The notes under the pieces are model-generated. The model did no database searches, was not told the origin of the DNA, and was given only the letters and a program-made list of their open reading frames with translations. Positions 1 to 11,706 of a stretch of 64,000 nt of DNA are shown in pieces. The DNA is taken from positions 14,469,825 to 14,533,824 of the forward strand of contig OX393566.1 of NCBI GenBank assembly GCA_947652115.1, in the 5' to 3' direction. The position numbers were made by a program, and so were the translations under genes. Each line of letters starts with the position of its first letter. Positions within the stretch are counted from its first letter, which is position 1. The stretch comes from Blastomussa wellsi. Lineage: Eukaryota; Cnidaria; Anthozoa; Scleractinia; Plerogyridae.

Positions 1-420
1 TTTTTGCAATGTGTGAACCCAGTTGATTAATATGCAGTATGAGCTCCCTCAATGTTACTTGACTGAAGCCAAATCTGGTAATGGCTGACAGTTTAAACAA
101 AGAATTTGTTGCTTAAAAAACAAGAACAACATTTTTTCAGTGCAGTAGCACTTAAACATTTAAATTTCTCTTAACTTATGTGGTAAAATACATGTAGAAT
201 ATGAATCATTTGAAAAATCGCCTTACTATTTACATCTTCATTGTGGCTGTCCACAACATACAACATGACAAATAAAAATCGCCATTGATTCATGTGTTTG
301 CTAATGTGTGGAAACTTCAATAGCCATGAGCATAGCTGTTCACACACTTCGGTGTTGACGCCCTGAAATTAGGAAGAAAAGAAAATGTTATTTTTAATTC
401 TTTTGACAAATTATTATTAT
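1..420. other. No gene seen
   Basis: AT-rich flank left of the Ngaro-type element. I see no convincing coding region, RNA gene or repeat here. Confidence 0.5.
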
Positions 421-421
421 T

Positions 422-578
422 TTTTATGCAAATGCCGCCAAAATATAAAATTGCTGGCCACCCCTTGTTTACCAGAAGAGAAACCGGGATAAAAGAGAGA
501 TAACAGAGCTGGAACAAATTGGCCACGAGCGTGGCTATTTATTGATAAAAATAGCTTCCATGACAAATTAATTACCTA
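422..578 (-). repeat. Split repeat B2
   Basis: 157 bp, nearly identical to 933-1089. It starts with the motif TTTTATGCAAATGCC and ends with AATTACCTA on the plus strand. It marks the 3' end of the Ngaro-type element, which reads on the minus strand. Confidence 0.85.
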
Positions 579-680
579 AATCGACGGATCATTAGCGTAG
601 GTGGGCGTGAAAACCGGCCACCCGGGTCATAAGCAAAAGTAGACACTTCTGAAGGCGGAATGATTGGGGATGGAGGTGGG

Positions 681-936
681 AAAATTCTCTGGAGTGAACT
701 CCTCGAAGTTTGCGAAGTAAAGAGGACGAACGGATGTCGTTTGGCCTTTTAGTACAACGTAGGAAAAAACTGCGGAATTCGTGGTGTTTAACGAATTTAA
801 CCACGATAGATGATTGCCGCATTCCAGCCTTCAAAATTGCCATGTGGCAGATAAGATAAAATTGTACTAATGGATAAAAATAAAGGCGGCCTCTACATAA
901 ATGACATTATGGAGGTATCCATAATCTCGTGGTTTT
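681..936 (-). repeat. Split repeat A2
   Basis: About 256 bp matching 11707-11964, from AAAATTCTCTGGAGTG to CTCGTGGTTTT. It abuts B1 directly, which gives the B1-A2 junction expected of Ngaro elements. A 102-bp unique stretch (579-680) lies between A2 and B2. Confidence 0.85.
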
Positions 937-1089
937 ATGCAAATGCCGCCAAAATATAAAATTGCTGGCCACCCCTTGTTTACCAGAAGAGAAACCGGGA
1001 TAAAAGAGAGATAACAGAGCTGGAACAAATTGGCCACGAGCGTGGCTGTTTATTGATAAAAATAGCTTCCATGACAAATTAATTACCTA
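933..1089 (-). repeat. Split repeat B1
   Basis: 157-bp copy of 422-578 with one visible difference (CTG versus CTA in the CGTGGCTRTTTATT stretch). It lies just 3' of the gag gene. Confidence 0.85.
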
Positions 1090-1147
1090 GCCGTTGACTA
1101 GGTAAGAGGACAAATGTGGAGAATAATTGGTAAGGAAAAATTCTAAT

Positions 1148-2227
1148 CTATGCACTTTTACCGGAGTTGTTGGTTTGTGGCTTAAGCCGGTCGGCGTTTT
1201 CGCTGGCGAGGGCGGTTTTGGATTTGCCTTTTTGAGATGGGCATTGGCTGGCTGGATGGCGTGACCCACATTTGAAGCAAATGTGCTCAAATTTACAGCC
1301 CGAGCAGGCTTTTCCTGCGTGAAAGGCCCAGCAAGTCCCTTTGGGAAATTGCTGACGAAAACGATTTGGCGGTTTGTCGCGGTCGTTGCTGGAAACATGA
1401 GATTTGTTGCGCGAAGGGAGCATCGTTTGAAACCAAAGTTCCCAATGAATTTGATCCCATGGGTACAGATTTGGGCCAGATTGCCTTAAAAACCTGAACT
1501 GCTCGTCGTAAAATCGCCAGTCCCCGCCTTTGGCGGAGATGTCGCGAACGGTTTCGCAATATTTCATTAACTGTGGCGCCTGCTGAGGAAAACGCTCAGT
1601 GTAAATGGAGACGAAAGTATTGAAGGCGGTGAGCCACTGGTTAATGTGAAATATGCGGCGCGGTTTATCGTTAGGTTCCAAAAACAGCTTAGGCGTCGCC
1701 GAGGAAATCTCATTATTAGCTTTAAGAGATAAAGAGTAACTGTTACTACTGGGTGATATCGACAGCAAGGAACCCAGGTCTATAAATTCCTGAGCCCATA
1801 TCTTGGCCTTGATTTTGGAGCTCACTCTGGCGGCCAAACTGATGGCAACACTACGAAATTCGGTTGCTGGTCGTGATTCTGTAAGGTCGTTATTAAAAGG
1901 AGCCTGACCTGAGGTAGACGTTACAGCGGACACCTCGCTCTCGATAGCCTGCGTTACCACGGCTTCAGACACTCGTGCAGTACCTGCCTCCAATGACGGA
2001 CTTTCCACGGATGTTGAAGGGGACGTCACTGCATTACGTACGGCCTGCTGGACTGCGGCTGAGATGGAAGCGGACAGGGCTTCTAAATTGATGTTTACCA
2101 TACCACTGTTCGGCGTGGCGGTCCTCTCACTTGGAACATCAGCCTCTGGAAGCTGCACGGCGGTACGTGACTTCTTGGCTGCGCGGGTAGAAGGGCGAGC
2201 TACACGTGGTCGTCTAACTGGTGGCAT
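1148..2227 (-). CDS. Gag-like nucleic-acid-binding protein of the Ngaro-type element
   Basis: This is an uninterrupted 359-residue ORF. Residues 1-40 are very basic and proline-rich. A Ser/Thr-rich linker follows, then an alpha-helical middle containing a WDQIHWELWFQ stretch at about residues 265-275. Near residues 300-330 are two Cys/His clusters: one of C-x8-C-x2-C-x3-H spacing and a zinc-knuckle-like CFKCGSRHPASQC (C-x2-C-x3-H-x4-C). Gag proteins with such C-terminal zinc clusters package the element RNA, and this layout is common in DIRS/Ngaro elements of aquatic animals. The open frame suggests recent decay or continued selection. The expected downstream polymerase gene is missing. The gag assignment rests on the zinc clusters and the flanking split repeats; the fine family is inference. 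Confidence 0.75.
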   Translation of the reverse strand: MPPVRRPRVARPSTRAAKKSRTAVQLPEADVPSERTATPNSGMVNINLEALSASISAAVQQAVRNAVTSPSTSVESPSLEAGTARVSEAVVTQAIESEVSAVTSTSGQAPFNNDLTESRPATEFRSVAISLAARVSSKIKAKIWAQEFIDLGSLLSISPSSNSYSLSLKANNEISSATPKLFLEPNDKPRRIFHINQWLTAFNTFVSIYTERFPQQAPQLMKYCETVRDISAKGGDWRFYDEQFRFLRQSGPNLYPWDQIHWELWFQTMLPSRNKSHVSSNDRDKPPNRFRQQFPKGTCWAFHAGKACSGCKFEHICFKCGSRHPASQCPSQKGKSKTALASENADRLKPQTNNSGKSA

Positions 2228-2387
2228 GGCTTGTGCGAAGGAAATTAAATCGAAGGTTAATGGTTGAACAATGTAGAAAATGGTATTGATTACGAGATTA
2301 GTTTAAAGCAACCATAGTTAAAGGGGGAGCGGCCTTGCGGTCTTGAACGGAGCCTAACTCGGTAGGCAATATAGCATACGAGCAAAA

Positions 2388-2654
2388 TCAAAACCAAAAG
2401 TGAAATACAAACCCCGTGATAAGGTTTACCTTGACGAATATGACGAGTGCGTGGACACACCTATAATAATAGGCGATCATAATGGGTTGTACACTCATAA
2501 TGTCACAAATGTCAGGTAGCAATGCCACAGCGGCTATAAACATGACACATAGTGTCGCAGACAAAAATCCACTTAGATGGGACAAGAAATCCGTTGCCCC
2601 ATGCCCAGTGGAACAAAACAAATAAATCAATGGCAGTAAACACGCCAAAGCCAC
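2388..2654 (-). CDS. Small hydrophobic ORF between esterase and gag
   Basis: An 88-residue ORF on the same strand as the esterase and gag genes, placed between them. It starts with a hydrophobic stretch (ALACLLPLIYLF), has a second one around residues 35-48 (ATLCVMFIAAVALL) and a third near residues 57-80. That would give two or three membrane-spanning helices. I do not recognise a family. It could be a chance ORF in spacer DNA; its position inside a retroelement transcript is the only reason to list it. Confidence 0.3.
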   Translation of the reverse strand: MALACLLPLIYLFCSTGHGATDFLSHLSGFLSATLCVMFIAAVALLPDICDIMSVQPIMIAYYYRCVHALVIFVKVNLITGFVFHFWF

Positions 2655-2968
2655 AGGTAAATGGTGGCAACAATAATCATAGCACTGCTGGGCGTAAGGT
2701 ATAGTGGGGTTGTAACAAGTAAATAAACTGTAATTGTATGCCAGGAAAATTAACGATTTATAACAGATTCAGGGTACGCAGGGAATGCAAAACCGCACCC
2801 CTTATACTGCGGTACAACTTTACTTGACCGAAGGCACTTAAGTGCACACCGTCTTTCAAATAAAGAGCCTTCGAAGAGTTCCATAAACTTCTGTGTCTCC
2901 AGAAATAGGCGTATGATAGCGAGGGAATTACCACGGCGGAATACTTATTGAGTAAAGTAACTCGTTCG

Positions 2969-2972
2969 TTAA
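2969..2972. repeat. Kolobok target-site duplication, left
   Basis: TTAA immediately before the inverted repeat AGTGCCCATAACG; its partner is at 11190-11193. Confidence 0.9.
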
Positions 2973-3212
2973 AGTGCCCATAACGTCAAATTTTTTGATT
3001 TTCTCAACTAATTCTACATTTAACCCGATGAACTTCTTCGAAGAAATTTTTCGATTTGTATAAAACGCAAATTTTTTATGAATTTTTTAAAACTTCAAAT
3101 TTCTATTTTCTTGCGGTCGCCCCTTGCCGCTGATCACAAGAATAACGTGCTCGAAAAAGGCCACGTGACTAATGCTTGTGACGTAGGTTCAGGAAGCTCG
3201 TTCGGCCTCCAG

Positions 3213-3230
3213 TGCATATAAATACAGTCG
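3213..3230 (+). promoter_or_regulatory. TATA box of the P2X7-C-like gene
   Basis: TGCATATAAATACAG lies about 105 bp upstream of ATG 3322 and just inside the Kolobok inverted repeat. A TATA element at this distance from the start is plausible as the core promoter. Confidence 0.5.
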
Positions 3231-3321
3231 AATCGCGAATCGTTTACTAAAAATTGTAAGCTTCTCTTCGTGTCTTAAGTGGTCTTCACGCTTTACATTC
3301 TACCAAATTTACTTGTGTACT

Positions 3322-4436
3322 ATGAAAGAAGAGTTCTCTGGCTCGGAAAGTGATAATACTGCAGATACTGCAGAATTCAGTCAAGGTGAATTTGACAATG
3401 TTTAAGTAGAGGCCGTGGAAGGAGAAGCGAGTAGTCGAAACTATGAAAATGAAGATGATTCTCTCGAGCCATACACGGATGAACCGCTTGCAGATGAAGA
3501 ATGGCTTGCAAGTTATCGAAAGAAACAAGAAGAAAATAAAAAGTTAGAGAGAGAGTTAAATGAGCGTCTAAAAAACCGCGTACTTGTTGGAGAGTGGTAA
3601 GTTAAATTTTGTTTTATTTACATTCGTATTTCTCATCTCAGAACTAATTGCGTGCTTGTATGCACGCCTTTGTTGGTTTCTTACATGAGTAGCTTCTGTA
3701 GCCGTAAAACTGCAGCTACATTCTTTGAATGATTTGTTTCACATTTAGGTGTACTTGTGGGAACTGCAGTTGTGATTTTCTGGTAAATCTCAGTGAGTGC
3801 TACTGCTGCAAAGAGCTGGAAGGATGCTGCGAAGCACTCACGAGCGACCTTGTGAAGGAAGACCTACCAGACGGCAAAGAATTAACCTGCATCACGGAAC
3901 ACCCTGGTTTTAGACCTGTCTGCTTAGAAAAGTGGAGCCTACGGCTCGCTGGTGGAAAGTACCGCACCAGAAACAAACAAGGGTACAAGAAAACTGGCTC
4001 CGAAGAAAGGTCAGATAATCACGATTAATTTCATTTTTTTTAGAGCTCCGATCCCTCACAACTATACGTACCTTTCACCGATGTAGGACATATAACTATC
4101 TCTATATTAAGTCCATTCGCTTTGTTCATGTTTATCAATAGTTGATTTCTTTCTCAGTTTTTTGACTGATATATTAAAAAAAATTGTCCTCGCAGGAATC
4201 CTATTTGTCCTCTATCAGTTGTAAAAAAGCATTATGAGTGTATTTATTACTTTCTTCATTTGATGTCTTGTAGGTATCTCCGATCTGTTGCTTACAGAGA
4301 GTTTTCGAGGCTGGTGTATGGATTCCTGGGAAAGAAGAGGATCCCTCTCCCTGCATGTGCCTACACCGCAATACGCAAGGCATTCCCAGTTCAACAGGAC
4401 GAGACCCCCACTGGGTTTGAAGTAGAGGATGAATGA
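3322..4436 (+). pseudogene. P2X7 C-terminal-domain-like gene carried by Kolobok
   Basis: Three exons: 3322-3596, 3749-4009 and 4274-4436, with GT-AG introns whose phases fit (W codon split across intron 1, R codon across intron 2). The first exon is acidic and charged, probably coiled coil. Exons 2 and 3 carry the zinc-binding domain found at the end of P2X7 receptors and in many transposon proteins: WCTCGNC, then ECYCCKE, then CITEHPGFRPVCL, then a YLRSVAYREF stretch and a LPACAYTAIRKAFP ending. No channel part is present. Codon 28 is a TAA stop (3403-3405) inside exon 1, and the frame continues open beyond it, so the copy is probably broken unless translation starts later. It converges with the transposase gene. 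The role is unknown; a DNA-binding or accessory function for the transposon is inference. Confidence 0.8.
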
Positions 4437-5566
4437 AGAATGATACTTTACATGACCACCAACTCATTATACTTTCAGGATTTCAGAGCAATGTAGGACT
4501 TCGCTTCTTGGCCTACTCTTTATTTTACTGCAATATGAATATACTGTTTTCCTTGCTAGTAGTGAGCAACACTGCGAATGTGTTAGATAAGATGTCTGCA
4601 CATCCCTATACATTTGTTATACATACAAGTTGCGATTCAAGCTCTATACTTTATGTGAAATAGCATGCACACGTAATGTATGTATGGGCTGTGCAGAAAT
4701 CTCACCACATGCAGTTGTACTGTACTACTGCAATGCTCGCAACAAAACTACTGGTAATTGTATTTTCTAGAATTTAAGTTATTTCTGTTATTTGTTTTAG
4801 TTATTTTCCTTAATTTCTTTATTTCCTCTCACACCCTGGTTTATCTTGTGTAGTTGTATTATTCCCACATATTTCTTGTACCTAGTTCCTGTTGTGTAGG
4901 AGAGTAAACACCCATTTCCTATTTCCTTTATGTCATTCCTGGTAGTAAATCCACTCCCAAACCTTATTTGGTATTAAGTTATTTTTAAATTTTTCCTGAA
5001 TTCCACTAAAAATTTTTAACCACTTGGTTAGTAAGTTCAGTTGATTTATTGCCTGCCTTAGGTAGGGTGCCATTTCAAGCTGAAGTTATTTTCAAGTGTC
5101 CCACAGATGTTTAGCTATCAATAGCACTTGTGCTGCTCGTTCTCGTTTTTATTCTGTTGCATTTATTTGCTGTGCTATAAAGTTGTAAATCTTTTCTTAA
5201 AACCGCACAAATTATTTTTAAAATGTTTCTCGATTTATGTACAGGAAGCAGGCTAAAAAACTGCAGCACATGAGAGATATTTTTACTGATGACACATGTG
5301 TGACATGTTTATTTGTAGGGATTACATATTTACAGATGTTGTTACTCCTTTCTATTTCTGGGACAGTTTTCAATAAACCTATGCCCTCTCATTGGGTTTT
5401 TGCAAGCAGAGCATAGTGGGCGTGCTCTTGTAGTCTGCTCCCCACTTCGCTCTTCTGGCTGATGTGGCACTGCAAATAAACAACCAAATCATTATTGTTA
5501 TCATTTGTGTGTATGGCTTATTTTTAACTAACTCTTGAAGCGTTGTTATGAGATTGCCTTTAGTAG
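4437..5566. other. Intergenic region of Kolobok
   Basis: AT-rich spacer between the two converging Kolobok genes. I see no ORF of note; 3' untranslated regions of both genes are expected here. Confidence 0.5.
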
Positions 5567-6729
5567 TTAATGAAACATGACAATTGGCCTACCTGGTGCT
5601 GTGGAAGGTCCTTCTCCAGTATCTGTTGTGGGAGGTACATCTCTTGTTACCATGCTCAGCCTGTCTGCCCTCTTTTTAATTGCCTCCTCTCTGGGCTGCT
5701 TGTCCACCAGCATGGAATTCATTGGCTCTGGTGTCATCTCTTTCAAGTCTTGTACTGCACCCTGAAGCTGTTCTTTGCTCAGTCCCAGAAAGAACTGGAA
5801 AAGTTCTTCAACATAGTCTACAAGAAAGTCTACACGTAAGTGGGCAGAGCTTAGTAACAAATGTTGCTTTGGAAATTTTACCCACTTGGTCTTTGCCAAT
5901 GCTTATATATTCTATTGAAGGTTGTGCCAACTGTTTACAGTGTATCACAGTTGGGAATTATAAGGAAGAGCATGCACAAATAAAATGATTTCAACAAACA
6001 CTTCCTACAGTTGGAGTGTGTTCAGATTCAAAACCTGTAGCTTGAATTATTTGTTGAAATGGGTATTATTGAAAGAAATATATATTTTTTTATCAAAAAT
6101 AGACTTTTCAACCTGCAGAATTAAAAAAGACATTTTTAGCAAGACTTTGCAACTGAATGCATTCAATATCAAAAACCATATTGTTAGTTTTATTGATATA
6201 ATAAAACTAATTTATTTACCAAAGTTTTGTTCGACTTTTCGACTTCTAACAGTTGCTTCACCATTTTTAAACTTTGGGTAGCTCACTTTTAAGGGGACAC
6301 TGTCATCTTCATTAACTTTGTCATCCCTGTGTAGATTGTAATTAAAGTGCAGTGCTGCTAGAATATGCCTGTAAAGAATGAAACAAACAAAGAAAAGAAC
6401 ATTTGTCATAAATATTGAACAATTATAACTTGTCTAGTACATTTTGGAACAAACAAACAGGAACACAAAAAATGGAAATACCTGCAGTACATTCCAATGT
6501 ATGAATAAGCAATCAACTTTGGGGCGAACAAGTTTAGCACTGAGTGGAAACCTTCAAGGCAGTCTGTCTGCGCCAGTGGAGAAGCTTTCATTATACCCTT
6601 TTTTAGACTTTCTGCTTTCAGAGCCTTCTTCATTTTATCATAACCAGCATGGTCTAGTAATGAAAAGCTAAGAATTGAGTTCTGAATGAATTTGACTCAC
6701 ATTTGTAATAATAATGATACTAATAATAC

Positions 6730-6783
<54 letters not shown>

Positions 6784-9700
6784 GGATAAAAATAATAGAA
6801 AGAAGCCAATACAGTGTTAATAAGGGTGGTATTCTAGGCTTGTAATGCTAACCTACATAATTTACAAAAAGAATACCTTACCTGGATCCAGCCATTTCCT
6901 ATCAGGAATCTCTCCATGAGCACACTTTCTGAAGTCTGGCTCATCAAGGCCATCATGTTTGTTTATAATGTGACTTAAAAATGACTTAAACTTGGCCCAG
7001 ATGACTGATCCTTTACCATCAAAGGTGGTAGTCGCACTCCAGTAGAGGTGTTTTTCACACGGCTTCACCCATTCTTGGATATCTTCATTTCCCTTTTCTT
7101 TAGCAATCTTGGACAGGACTTTTCTGATCTCTGAACAATTTATATAGAGCATTTAATAAAAAGAGCCATTGTAGTATTTATTAATATGTGGTCAGTTTTC
7201 TTAAATTATCTTAGTTACTTTTACCCCTGGAGCATTTGTGGCCTAGGCCGCACCATGACAACTGCCCAAGATTATTTAGTCAAGCAAACAAGTTAGTGAA
7301 AAGTAAAGAACATCGAGTTTGACAATGCTGTAACCAGTAAAGTAATACACAGAAAATTTTCATACTTTTTTTCAGATGCCAGAGATCAAAGTAGTGAGTG
7401 ATGTTCTCCAAGACATTCTTCATGTGACTTGCAATTTGCACATGTCTGTCCGATATAAATGTGGTGATGACTACACCACATCCAATAAGAAAAGTCATGC
7501 AGGTCTTGAACCCCAGAAATTCCATTGCCGGACTGCTTCCTGCCTGATTTCTCTGCAAATTAATTTGCTCTAAGGTGTAAATAAATTTTTTAAATAATAT
7601 TGATTAAGTCGGCTCACATACATGTAATTAAAAAACAAGGATACATGGAGGCCACCTTGCATAAAAATAGAAGTGCCTTGTTTTCTTTCTAAAATGTTAG
7701 AAAGCTCACCTTGCCATTAAAAAAGCCATATATAATATGGAATCTCCTGAAAAATTATAATTAATTTGTTAAATATATATATACCTGTACAAGTGCAAAG
7801 TGGATGATGCGAGGTAATGTGCAGCAGAATATAGTGTAAGCACAGTATTTGGCACAGTGCCCCATGCTGTCATGGCGCCCATCACCTGCTATGGTTATCC
7901 CTCCCAGATCTTTGAGCTGTGACAGCAAATTTCCCTGGTACTGCTTCCAGAATAGGTGGATTGTAGGGAACAGTTTATTCTGCAACATGGATTCATGAAA
8001 AAAGGTTCTATTAAATAACTAACGTATGTAGCTATAGAAACTTGCAAAAATCTTTCGCACAGGATTTTACATGGCTCCAATATTGGAAGGCCTGCCCCCC
8101 CCCCCCCCCCCCCTTATCCAGAGAGGAGCTTGGGTGTAACTAGGTCACATGTACAGCTTACAGGTTAAGCACTTTTCGCGCTTAACTATCATAAACGAAT
8201 ACTACTGCATCAAGTTTAACTCACCCTTTGATGGGTGAAGAATGTATTTAATGAGATGCATGATAAGCCCATATGCTGGAAGATCTGCTTTACTTTAGTG
8301 AAGGAACCACCAGCAAAGAGTGTGGCCATACATAACAGGAAGTTCCCAGCAGCAGTCTTGGTGCCTGGCACAAGAGGCTGGCTGTTCCAGGTGTTGTCTT
8401 TTCCACAACTGGGGTTGTTACAAGATGTTTTTATAACAACCTCAGTGCCATTCTGCTTCGCTGTCACAGTGGGTTGAATGTCAGACCGACAAATGTGGCA
8501 AAAGTGGAACAGCAGCAGGAGTTTTGATTAGAACACTATATGTTTTGGCTCTGTCCTTAGATTATGGTTGTTTGAAAGAGGAATGCAGAATATAAAATAA
8601 ATAAAGAAATTAAAAAAGTCAATGTATATGGTTTATGTATTAGGAAAGTACACATTGAGCTCCTTTGATACCCACCTAATGGAACAACAGGTTTTGAAAT
8701 ATTTCCATTTTCAAAGGGGATGAGGGGGGGGGGGGGGGGTGATAAGTAAAAGAATTATCTTTTGGCAAACAAATATCTTTAGGGCTGCACAATATTATTC
8801 ACAAAGTTGTTTTACTATTCCATCATGTATGTCCCTAGTATTACCAACAGTTCAGCCTACCCATAAAATAAATGAGTACTTGAGCAATTATAGCCCTGTT
8901 CATACACATGTTATTTCTATAATGGTAGGTACAGTGAACTTCTAGAAACCTTTTGGGGATATACGTTACCTTTTGCTTTTTATTTCTGTTAATTCATCCT
9001 CGGTGTCTGTTTGTTCATCACTCTCACTAAACAGATCATCTCCACCAGAGGAAAATAGGTCTGGCTTCTCCTCGATGGTTTCATTATCATCGTCATCTAA
9101 ATCCTCCTGATATATTTCCCGATCATCAGTGGGGGCATCCTCAGCACCAACATTGGTTGAATCATTCAAATTAGATGCAATTTCTTCATGAGCCATATTT
9201 AATTGACACTCAAGATCTTCTACTTTATGAGTTAATGCATTTACTGAAACAAAAATAGGTCAAAATTCAGTTTTTGTGGTGCTCGTCCAATAACCAAACC
9301 TCACTAATATATGTTTAAAATTTTTGACTTAAATTATATAACAACCCTCCGTACAACATTTTCATTGTACAGTATTATGCATCTCTGTGTGTGAGAATGT
9401 GGCAAATAAGTGATGTGATACTGTTTGCTTCACCTAACCTTTACGCTTCAGTTGTTTATTTTTCCCTTAACAATTGCTATTTGCATCTTGGGCCGATTCC
9501 AACTGCCTCTTCAGCACATCTACTTCCCTTAGAAGAAGATTACAGGTTTGGTCGGAAAGTGTCTGAGTTGATTGGTCCTAGGATGCACCAGAAAGATTAA
9601 TTTAATTAGACATATTCAAATAATAAGAATTTTGTTACATTTTGACTGTCATGCACTAAGGGAACCAGAGAGATTCCAAGGGACTTGATAATAATAATTT

Positions 9701-10968
9701 TTTGCACACCTATATATACAGACCTTGAGATAGTAAAAGTGAGTAATTTACCTGTGTACTGGCTTTGCACGTGTTAGCAGGGTGAAGGCTGCAGTTTTCA
9801 ACACTAGTACTTATGTGGCTAATTAGCATGGATTCTTTTTGTGCCTATTAAAAAAAAATGTGACTTGTATGGTATGCCGGGAGGTGAATTTCCTAGAATA
9901 TACAGATCTTCCATCAAACAGTCAACAGAGAGGTAGGGGATATAAAATTAATCAAGGTACTCACTGGCTGTTCAACAGCTAATGCTTCATATCCTACATG
10001 ATCACTGGGCATGTCCTCTTCTCCCTTTTAAAATTTTGAAGTATTCATTATAAACATTGAATAAAAAAATAATGCTAACCAATACTGTAATTTCTGCTTA
10101 TGTGTTGGGGTCACATTCTCCTGGATTAATGTATGAATAGGAATCGTTTAGAAATCAAACACAACAACAAATATGTCTTACATCTACTTCCGCAGCGCTT
10201 GCCTCATTTCCGCCTTCTTTCTGCACAGTATTCGTAGCATTTTCACTGCTATCTTGGGTCTAAAACACGGAACATCGATCAGTTAGGCATGTATATTTAA
10301 TTATATAATCTGTATGAAACCGTCCATTAAAGTAAAACAGGACAGCTTACCGCCTCTCCGCTTGTAGCAGGTCCGGAAGTGGCAGTGTGCGAGGCTGTAG
10401 CACCTTCGATATTCTCGTGTGCAGTGAGATTCCTCAGTCTTGCCTTCGCAGATCTCACGATCTATACGAATAAACCAAAATAAAAAAAAGCATAAGAATA
10501 AAAATCCGACCCGGAATATTGTAAAAGGACGTCAAAAAATACTGGAGCGACGAAATAAAATATATACATCTCAAGCACGTGTTACAAGTGACTGGCTACG
10601 TGACTTACCATTCGCTGTTCTCTGCTCTTCTTCGAAAGTGGTTCTTCGTCGCAATTCTCTCGGCGTACATGCCTCGAAGGGAAGACACAAACCCCAACTT
10701 CATCTCTTTTGAGCTCCCTCTTCATCTTGACAACCCCTAAAGTTAGGGGCCTCGTGAAATCGTCATCTGTGAAATGCGCTGAACACAGCGAGGAGGTTTT
10801 TCCCGGCACCCAGTTCTTTCTTCTTTCGAGGACGAAGTTTACCCATCGGTTTCGTCTCCTCTGTTTTATCGGGCATGTTTTGCCGAAAAACGGAATTTGA
10901 TGAAGACTGATGTTGTTTTCTGGGTCATTGACGTTATTACAGAGAGCGGCAACGCACCTTTCCGGCAT
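5567..10968 (-). CDS. Kolobok transposase with THAP domain (multi-exon)
   Basis: Exon 1 (10968-10609) starts MPERCVAALC and encodes a THAP zinc finger: CxxxxCNN, an HQIPFF stretch, RWVNF, WVPGKTSSLCSAHF and DDF. Short acidic exons follow (around 10447, 10260 and 9196-8966). Later exons hold the Kolobok catalytic region: 8467-8216 with a Cys-pair and an FFTHQR end; 7988-7780 with AGDGRHDSMGHCAKY; 7558-7380 with ISDRHVQI and HYFDLWHLKKS; 7150-6885 (WVKPCEKHLYWSATTTF); 6633-6480 (ASPLAQTDCLEGFHSVLN); 6372-6225 (YPKFKNGEATVR); and a last exon near 5885-5567. THAP domains bind DNA, and the later exons would cut and join the transposon ends. The exons I checked are open, so the gene may be close to intact. 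Exact exon edges in the middle are approximate. Confidence 0.85.
6716..6781. repeat. AAT/TAA microsatellite
   Basis: Run of ATA/ATT trinucleotides inside a transposase intron. Confidence 0.9.
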
Positions 10969-11189
10969 TTTTAGAATCAAGTCACGTGTCCCTGAACATA
11001 CGTCACGACTCAGTTCAAATCGAGGAGGACTGGTGCGAATGGTGGACCAAAATGGCGGCAAATTTGAACGTCTTTAAAAAATTATAAAAAAAATGCGTTT
11101 TAACAAAATCAAAAAATTTTTTCGGGAAAGTTTATTCGGTCTTATGAGGAATCAGTCGAGAAAACAAAAAATTTGACGTTATGGGCACT

Positions 11190-11193
11190 TTAA
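11190..11193. repeat. Kolobok target-site duplication, right
   Basis: TTAA immediately after the right inverted repeat (CGTTATGGGCACT). Confidence 0.9.
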
Positions 11194-11706
11194 AATCCGG
11201 ATTTTTGTTCCTAAAAAGTGTCTGGCAAACCACCACTCGTTGGACAGCAAAACGTGAATGCAAAGCCTGTGTTAGGTCTTCAAGGGATGAACCGACCGTA
11301 GTAGGTTCCAAATGAGAAAGATCGTTTGTCCCTAATTCTAATATGACAATCTGGGGCTGGAACGATTCTATGACATGTAAGTCGTATTCAAGGACCTTCG
11401 CCACAGTTCTTCCTCCTATACCGTGCCACCTCACATTAATCCGCCCTTCTAAGCCCAGCGAAAGCGTAAACATTGGGCTAGACGAAGAATCTATGAAGCT
11501 GTACAGGCGATGAACAAAAGAATGGCCCAGAATAAGCACCCGTGTGGCAGGCATGAGCTACAATTAAAAGAATGGGAAAAGGGGGTGGTTTGCCATGTGG
11601 GACATAACAAATTGGTGCTGATACTAAATAAAAGGTAAAAAACAAATCGCGGCTACTTGCCTGAGTTGGAAGAAAGTGATCTCTGCCAAAGAACAACTAC
11701 CAGATC

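Larger units (their letters stand above)
2973..11189. mobile_element. Kolobok DNA transposon (TTAA target duplication)
   Basis: 8217 bp bounded by imperfect terminal inverted repeats of about 120 bp that begin AGTGCCCATAACGTCAAA. They are flanked by TTAA at 2969-2972 and 11190-11193. TTAA duplications plus a THAP-domain transposase are the hallmarks of the Kolobok superfamily. It carries two genes in convergent orientation: a P2X7-C-terminal-like gene (3322-4436, plus strand) and the THAP transposase gene (10968-5567, minus strand). It sits inside the esterase gene of the Ngaro-type element, and the flanking coding sequence stays in frame, so the boundaries are firm. Confidence 0.92.
2758..11554 (-). 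pseudogene. SGNH/GDSL hydrolase gene of the Ngaro-type element, split by Kolobok
   Basis: The gene starts at ATG 11554 and runs to 11190, is interrupted by the Kolobok element, and resumes at 2968 to a stop at 2760-2758. With one TTAA copy and the insert ignored, the two parts total 576 nt and stay in one frame (191 residues). The first part has the SGNH blocks: GHSF with the nucleophile Ser near residue 11, a Gly block (GIGGRTV), and the GTND block (LELGTNDLS). The second part holds the catalytic DGVH and a following GQVKLYRSIRG. SGNH hydrolases remove acyl groups from small or lipid-like substrates and are known in some Ngaro and CR1 retroelements, where their role is unclear. It is unbroken except for the insertion, so it was probably intact when Kolobok landed. 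Confidence 0.85.

Noticed and set aside
3729..4028. P2X receptor gene
   Set aside because: Only the C-terminal Cys-rich domain is present; there are no channel or membrane segments, and it is enclosed by Kolobok ends.
5570..5988. Plus-strand ORFs at the Kolobok 3' end
   Set aside because: Antisense to the last transposase exon.
8098..8113. Poly-C run as a functional element
   Set aside because: Simple homopolymer in an intron, like the poly-G runs near 8727 and 40722.
10440..10712. Plus-strand basic ORF over the THAP exon
   Set aside because: Antisense shadow of the transposase exons.
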